The notes under the pieces were generated by a model. It was not told the DNA's origin, did no database searches, and saw nothing but the letters and a program-made list of their open reading frames with translations. The translations under genes and the position numbers were made by a program. Of a stretch of 43,860 bases of DNA, positions 40,688 through 43,860 are shown one piece after another. The DNA is from a virus. Where the stretch lies: positions 1 through 43,860 of the IMG/VR virus record IMGVR_UViG_3300030450_000902. One strand, written 5' to 3'. Positions within the stretch are counted from its first letter, which is position 1. Every line of letters starts with the position of its first letter.

Positions 40688-40690
40688 GGG
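40641..40690 (-). repeat. Element B of a pair of related 50-bp elements
   Basis: Partner of 39641-39690 in the same orientation relative to the next gene. The pair could be a duplicated control element or duplicated leader-peptide gene. Confidence 0.6.
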
Positions 40691-40824
40691 GGGACATAGT
40701 ACCGAACACCGACAGTAGTGATGAGTGAGGATAGGGGGGTAGTAATGAGAATAAAAACTCCCCCCGTTCCCAAAACTTGTGTTAGAGAATAGATCGTCAG
40801 TCCTATAATAAGATCTATCGTCAC
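40648..40824 (-). CDS. Possible 58-residue membrane protein
   Basis: Frame from GTG 40824 (or ATG 40860, 70 residues). Two hydrophobic stretches, IDLIIGLTIYSLTQVLG and GVFILITTPLSSLITTVGV, would cross the membrane, and the end is Trp/Phe-rich. The AAAGGGG directly before the GTG is too close to be a normal site, and the region has G runs, so this may be chance. Overlaps the micro-ORF at 40595-40687 by 40 bases. Confidence 0.3.
   Translation of the reverse strand: MTIDLIIGLTIYSLTQVLGTGGVFILITTPLSSLITTVGVRYYVPPCWNMCAPFFWGL
40789..40818. promoter_or_regulatory. Inverted repeat around a TATAAT
   Basis: ATAGATC at 40789-40795 pairs with GATCTAT at 40812-40818, and a plus-strand TATAAT (40804-40809) lies between. 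No -35 box fits at 16-18 bases. Possible operator or hairpin in the control region. Confidence 0.35.
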
Positions 40825-40937
40825 CCCCTTTACCAAAAACGAGGGAGGCGTGTAGCACACATTGATATTATATATTTTTAGTACGAGGTTATACTAAAGA
40901 GTACGAAGTCGGGCCACTGCGTAGCCCGGAATATCAT
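40825..40937. other. Gene-free part of the divergent control region
   Basis: AT-rich run near 40862-40880 with a minus-strand TATAAT, near-repeats GTACGAGG and GTACGAAG (40881 and 40901), and a small hairpin CGGGC-9-GCCCG (40910-40928) without a T run. No supported gene. Confidence 0.4.
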
Positions 40938-40966
40938 TTGACAGATTAATTTTTACACGTTAGACT
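40938..40966 (+). promoter_or_regulatory. Candidate promoter for the plus-strand block
   Basis: TTGACA (40938-40943), exact consensus, is followed after 17 bases by TAGACT (40961-40966), four of six matches to the -10. It points towards 41059 with no gene between. Best sigma-70-type promoter seen for the long plus unit. Confidence 0.55.
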
Positions 40967-41001
40967 AACCTACCACTCCACAGGGAACTATACATATAAT
41001 A

Positions 41002-41020
41002 TATATTGACACACAATATA
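41002..41020 (+). promoter_or_regulatory. Inverted repeat TATATTG-ACACA-CAATATA (control motif copy 3)
   Basis: Perfect 7-bp arms around ACACA, containing the core TTGACACACAA (41006-41016). It lies 36-64 bases after the likely start of transcription and 38 bases before the first plus-strand gene, so it suits an operator or a second -35. Confidence 0.5.
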
Positions 41021-41058
41021 GCCACTGACAAAACAACTTAAAACAGGAGACAAGAGTT

Positions 41059-41529
41059 ATGGCTACAAGTGCAGAGTTCTGGACTTCATCGACATATGGA
41101 CCGAATGATACAGCAGGTTCTTATGAATTTCTAAGTGGAAGATCACCTAACCGTTATCACTTAATGCGTCTTCTTCGTAAGAAGAACATGAGAGAGATGG
41201 GTGAAATCATTTCAACACTATTAACTGATGCTTCACCTTCTACAACTGCTAGTGTTACTATTAGTGAGTTAACTGCTGAAGCTAACACACAAGACAATGT
41301 TCAAGGCGGTGTTCGTACTATTGCTGCTAAAGAGCAAATGGGTCTTACTTATAATAGTGATAAAGATGATGCTTCTGCTAATACTTCTCGTGCAGTTACT
41401 GCTGCTGATGTAACAGCATTACAAACAGAAGTAATTCCTTCTGGTGCTAGAGCTAATAGAGCACCATCTACTTATCCTACTGATGCTTCTGGCAATGGTG
41501 GCGGTGGTAAGTTCGATCAAGGATTTTAA
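41059..41529 (+). CDS. Hypothetical protein, first gene of the plus block
   Basis: A 156-residue protein with AGGAG nine bases before ATG. The first half is helical with a basic LLRKKNMREMGE segment; the second half is Thr/Ala/Ser-rich and ends in a Gly-rich tail (GNGGGGKFDQGF). Such Gly-rich tails occur in small virion proteins. As first gene after the promoter it may be made early and strongly. Family not recognised. Confidence 0.65.
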   Translation: MATSAEFWTSSTYGPNDTAGSYEFLSGRSPNRYHLMRLLRKKNMREMGEIISTLLTDASPSTTASVTISELTAEANTQDNVQGGVRTIAAKEQMGLTYNSDKDDASANTSRAVTAADVTALQTEVIPSGARANRAPSTYPTDASGNGGGGKFDQGF

Positions 41530-41531
41530 TT

Positions 41532-42767
41532 ATGGCACAGACATATGGAGACTTAGATCCTAATGCCATGCCTGATATGTATCATAAGGAGGTTCCTTCA
41601 GCATTAAGTACTGAAGTTCCTCTAGATGCACAAGGGAATAAGATAAATCCTTTAGGCCGTTCAATGGATAATACATTGCGTGGATTATTTGCTGGATCAT
41701 TGCCTCAAGCTCCTGTTGACCCTGTTATGACTAATATGGGAAGCAGAGCTACACAACCTAATAACATTTTTCCTACTCTAGAAGATAGTCAAGGTACTAA
41801 TATTTTATCTCAACTAGAAGATAATTTTCCAGAAGGTTATCCAAATGATGTACCAGCTACTGCTACAGTAGAAAGAGCTGTGTTTCCTAGAGATAGGCAA
41901 GATGTGTTAGTTGATCAAGATAATCCAAATCTTGGTGTTTCTACACAAAGGAGATCTGCTGAAGATCCTAATATTACAGGAGGCAGCCCTTGGTATATTG
42001 GAACTGAAGGTTCTAATATGCAAACGATAGCTAATGCGGTTAAGAATGTTACTGATACCACTAAAAGAAGGTTTACTGATCCAACTAAAGCTCCTTATGA
42101 AAGATTGATGGATGCCGCTGGAGCTGGTGCAGATTGGCTTATAGATCAAATACCAGCACTTTCTGGAGAACTTCTAAAAGGTTGGAAGTGGTTTACAAAT
42201 GTTCCCGGACAAAAAACAAATCAAATCTATGCGAATATTGATGAAGAAACAGACAGAATGCAAAGAGAACATACAGGAGACATTTCACAATATCCTTACG
42301 GAAAAACAGCAAGAAAACTCATTGGAAAAGGTAGTCAAGCTATCCGACAAGGTAAGCAAACTTTACAAGATGCTATTAGAGATCGTGCCGCTTCTTCTCA
42401 AATTCGTCACTCCTCACAAGTACCACCTCGTATGCCTTTTGATAGGAGTTTAGAAATAGATGCTAATGATCCTAATAGCCCTAATATGGGATATGGACCA
42501 TCTTTTGACGAAAGGGATCCTATTGCTGAGAATATTAAGGAAACAACAGATCCAAATTCTGATGTTATTACAATAGAACCAGAAGATGCTCCTATGGGAG
42601 AAAGATCACCAATAGATAACATCATAAATACTTTAGGACTCTTAGAAATGAGTGAAGCACAAAGAGCAGGAAGAATTGCTGCATTACCAAATCATATTAG
42701 AGATGCTGTTTTACAAAGAGTTACTGATATAATGCAAAGTGCTGACATTGGTGATGATATAAACTGA
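41532..42767 (+). CDS. Hypothetical virion-associated protein
   Basis: A 411-residue protein rich in Pro, Asp, Asn and Gln, with long probably disordered parts at both ends and a more ordered middle (about 155-240) containing hydrophobic helices and Trp (GELLKGWKWFTNV). Its end overlaps the small terminase start by one base (GATG). Low-complexity pattern is like internal or head-associated proteins. No enzyme motif seen. Confidence 0.6.
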   Translation: MAQTYGDLDPNAMPDMYHKEVPSALSTEVPLDAQGNKINPLGRSMDNTLRGLFAGSLPQAPVDPVMTNMGSRATQPNNIFPTLEDSQGTNILSQLEDNFPEGYPNDVPATATVERAVFPRDRQDVLVDQDNPNLGVSTQRRSAEDPNITGGSPWYIGTEGSNMQTIANAVKNVTDTTKRRFTDPTKAPYERLMDAAGAGADWLIDQIPALSGELLKGWKWFTNVPGQKTNQIYANIDEETDRMQREHTGDISQYPYGKTARKLIGKGSQAIRQGKQTLQDAIRDRAASSQIRHSSQVPPRMPFDRSLEIDANDPNSPNMGYGPSFDERDPIAENIKETTDPNSDVITIEPEDAPMGERSPIDNIINTLGLLEMSEAQRAGRIAALPNHIRDAVLQRVTDIMQSADIGDDIN

Positions 42768-43345
42768 TGCTTCCTCAAGGAACAGAACCGTTAGTATTAG
42801 CTGATGGCACTAAGATAAATCCTGTAAATGGATCAGTATTACAGGAAGAAGTATTAGTAGAAGTTCCTAATACGGAACAAATTAAAAGGGAGATTGTTGC
42901 TTCTAAGAAAAGAATCAGTGATCTCCCTGTTCCGACAGCTCAAATGAATACTCTTAGTGTTATTATATCTTACTCATTATTTGGTATTAGTGATGAAGAT
43001 ATATCTAATACATTACTTATTCCTATAGACCAACTTAAAGTTATTATGGCTTCTGATGAATACAGAGGACTTAAAGAAACATTTGTACAAAACATTGTAG
43101 AATCTGACTTATCTAATGTACGAAGTATGTTTGTACAAAATAGTCACAAAGCTGCTCAAACTATGTTTAACTTATTAGATAGTGATAGTGAAGCTACAAG
43201 AGGTTCGGCAGCAAAAGATGTATTAGATAGAGCAGGACAAAGACCTGTTGATGTTGTTGAACATAGACATAAGATGGAAGGTGGTCTTACTATTGAGTAT
43301 GTAGAAAAGAAAGATGACATTCCAACAATTGATGTAGACTTTTAA
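42767..43345 (+). CDS. Putative terminase small subunit
   Basis: A 192-residue protein. Residues about 63-105 form a helix-turn-helix (LSVIISYSLFGISDEDISNT then IPIDQLKVIMASDEY), as in TerS DNA-binding heads. A helical middle and the C-terminal ATRGSAAKDVLDRAGQRPVD (about 144-163) fit the oligomerisation and TerL-contact part of many marine phage small terminases. It would pick the packaging start site. It lies four small genes upstream of terL across the circular join. Confidence 0.75.
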   Translation: MLPQGTEPLVLADGTKINPVNGSVLQEEVLVEVPNTEQIKREIVASKKRISDLPVPTAQMNTLSVIISYSLFGISDEDISNTLLIPIDQLKVIMASDEYRGLKETFVQNIVESDLSNVRSMFVQNSHKAAQTMFNLLDSDSEATRGSAAKDVLDRAGQRPVDVVEHRHKMEGGLTIEYVEKKDDIPTIDVDF

Positions 43346-43358
43346 AAAGGAGAAAGAA

Positions 43359-43589
43359 ATGGCAACCGTAGTAGAGAAAAGTGGAAATGGTGGTGGAACA
43401 GTTGGTTCTGGACCAGAGAATGAATACAGTCGTGTTAGTGTTGTAGCTAGTGCTTTATCTGGTACAACTGTCCCTAGTTTTGTAGGACAAAAAGGAACTG
43501 ATACAACTGCTGATCAAAATTACATTGGACAACGTACTAGTCTTACTAGCACCTCTGCATTAGCTAATACTGATTGGGCTAAAATTTAA
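43359..43589 (+). CDS. Small Gly/Ser/Thr-rich protein
   Basis: A 76-residue protein with AAAGGAG site. Low-complexity, beta-like (VVASALSGTTVPSFVGQKGT). Lies between TerS and the other small packaging-region genes. May be a minor virion protein. No family recognised. Confidence 0.65.
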   Translation: MATVVEKSGNGGGTVGSGPENEYSRVSVVASALSGTTVPSFVGQKGTDTTADQNYIGQRTSLTSTSALANTDWAKI

Positions 43590-43601
43590 GGAGTAATTTC
43601 A

Positions 43602-43736
43602 ATGCCTTATGGACCGGGAACTTATGGAGATAAAGTAGGAAGACCTCCAAAAAAGGGAAAGCCTAATAAGATTGTACAAGTCTTAGCTTCTCGTAATACA
43701 AATAAGCCAATGAATAAGGGAAGTCGTAATGTTTAA
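43602..43736 (+). CDS. 44-residue basic protein
   Basis: ATG at 43602 with AAGGAG ten bases upstream; TAA at 43734-43736. MPYGPGTYGDKVGRPPKKGK is followed by a Lys/Asn-rich end. It overlaps the next gene by 8 bases. Short GTYG...GRPPKK proteins of this type are seen beside packaging genes in marine phages; function unknown. A nucleic acid contact is plausible from the charge. Confidence 0.7.
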   Translation: MPYGPGTYGDKVGRPPKKGKPNKIVQVLASRNTNKPMNKGSRNV

Positions 43737-43860
43737 CCCTATATCTTGTGGCATGTGTATTTCTAGAATAACTACTCGACTAAATGGATATGATCCCCGA
43801 AAAATGGTCAAGCAATGTGCTTGGCTTACTTTAAACAATGGTAAAGGTGGGAAAGAATTC
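43729..43860 (+). CDS. N-terminal part of the small Cys-containing protein that continues at base 1
   Basis: ATG at 43729 overlaps the stop of the basic protein (ATGTTTAA). The first 44 codons are here, starting MFNPISCGMCISR. The frame runs off the end and continues at window position 100 in the circular genome, giving about 79 residues. Confidence 0.8.
   Translation, partial: MFNPISCGMCISRITTRLNGYDPRKMVKQCAWLTLNNGKGGKEF
43762..43860 (+). repeat. Right copy of the imperfect terminal overlap
   Basis: Same 99 bases as 1-99 with four substitutions; see the left copy. Confidence 0.9.

Noticed and set aside
40299-40709. Longer 136-codon version of the first minus gene
   Set aside because: The upstream start has no site; ATG at 40598 has GGAG and a coupled ATGA overlap.
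40860-41058. tRNA gene or attachment site in the divergent region
   Set aside because: The small CGGGC/GCCCG hairpin has no cloverleaf around it and no CCA-type acceptor stem.
1-43860. CRISPR arrays, insertion sequences or toxin-antitoxin genes
   Set aside because: No regularly spaced repeats, transposase motifs or recognisable toxin-antitoxin pairs were seen.

Overview
The window reads as one complete, circularly closed genome of a tailed bacteriophage of about 43.8 kb. It is AT-rich by eye and densely packed. The two ends repeat: bases 1-99 match 43762-43860 with four differences, and one small gene runs across the join. The gene set points to a short-tailed (podovirus-like) virus: a long P22-sized portal, scaffold, capsid protein, two head-tail/tail-hub proteins, fibre-like proteins and a block of large internal virion proteins, with no tape-measure, sheath or baseplate genes. 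I see no integrase, repressor, RNA polymerase, tRNA or rRNA gene, so it looks virulent and dependent on host RNA polymerase. The many marine-phage-like features (low GC, PolA module, adhesin-like beta proteins) suggest an aquatic alpha- or gammaproteobacterial host, but the host is inference only.

Layout: two divergent transcription blocks leave a control region at about 40.6-41.06 kb and meet head-on at about 24.1 kb. The plus-strand block starts at 41059, crosses the join and ends at 24152. It carries, in order, two proteins of unknown role, the putative small terminase, small proteins, the large terminase, a protein with an HExxH motif, portal, scaffold, major capsid, a beta-rich virion protein, a hairpin, tail-hub proteins, fibres and adhesin-like proteins, a lysis group (membrane/coiled-coil proteins, M15 endopeptidase, three-segment holin, tiny membrane protein), and four internal virion proteins ending in one of 1460 residues.

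The minus-strand block runs from about 40.6 kb down to 24094. Near the control region are many small genes of unknown function, several of them tiny membrane peptides, plus a SLOG-family (YspA-like) protein and an HNH endonuclease. Next come a DUF932-like protein, a 2OG-Fe(II) oxygenase-like protein, and a recombination set: a Cas4/RecB-like nuclease with an apparent iron-sulfur cysteine set, a Sak4-like ATPase, and a small DUF669-like, possibly ssDNA-binding protein. The replication set follows: a RecD/Dda-like helicase, a DUF6378-like protein, a fusion of a uracil-DNA-glycosylase-like domain with an exonuclease/family-A polymerase, and a DUF3987-like helicase. Three minus-strand terminators cut this block into separate units.

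The most unusual points are: the UDG-PolA fusion with histidine at the position equivalent to E. coli Pol I F762 and HDA in place of HDE; a control motif TTG-ACACA-CAA found at three gene-free sites; a perfect palindrome set between the -35 and -10 of one minus promoter; two related about 50-bp elements, each encoding a similar hydrophobic micro-peptide that ends on the start codon of the next gene; and a 15-codon micro-ORF with a strong ribosome binding site in front of a gene that has none.
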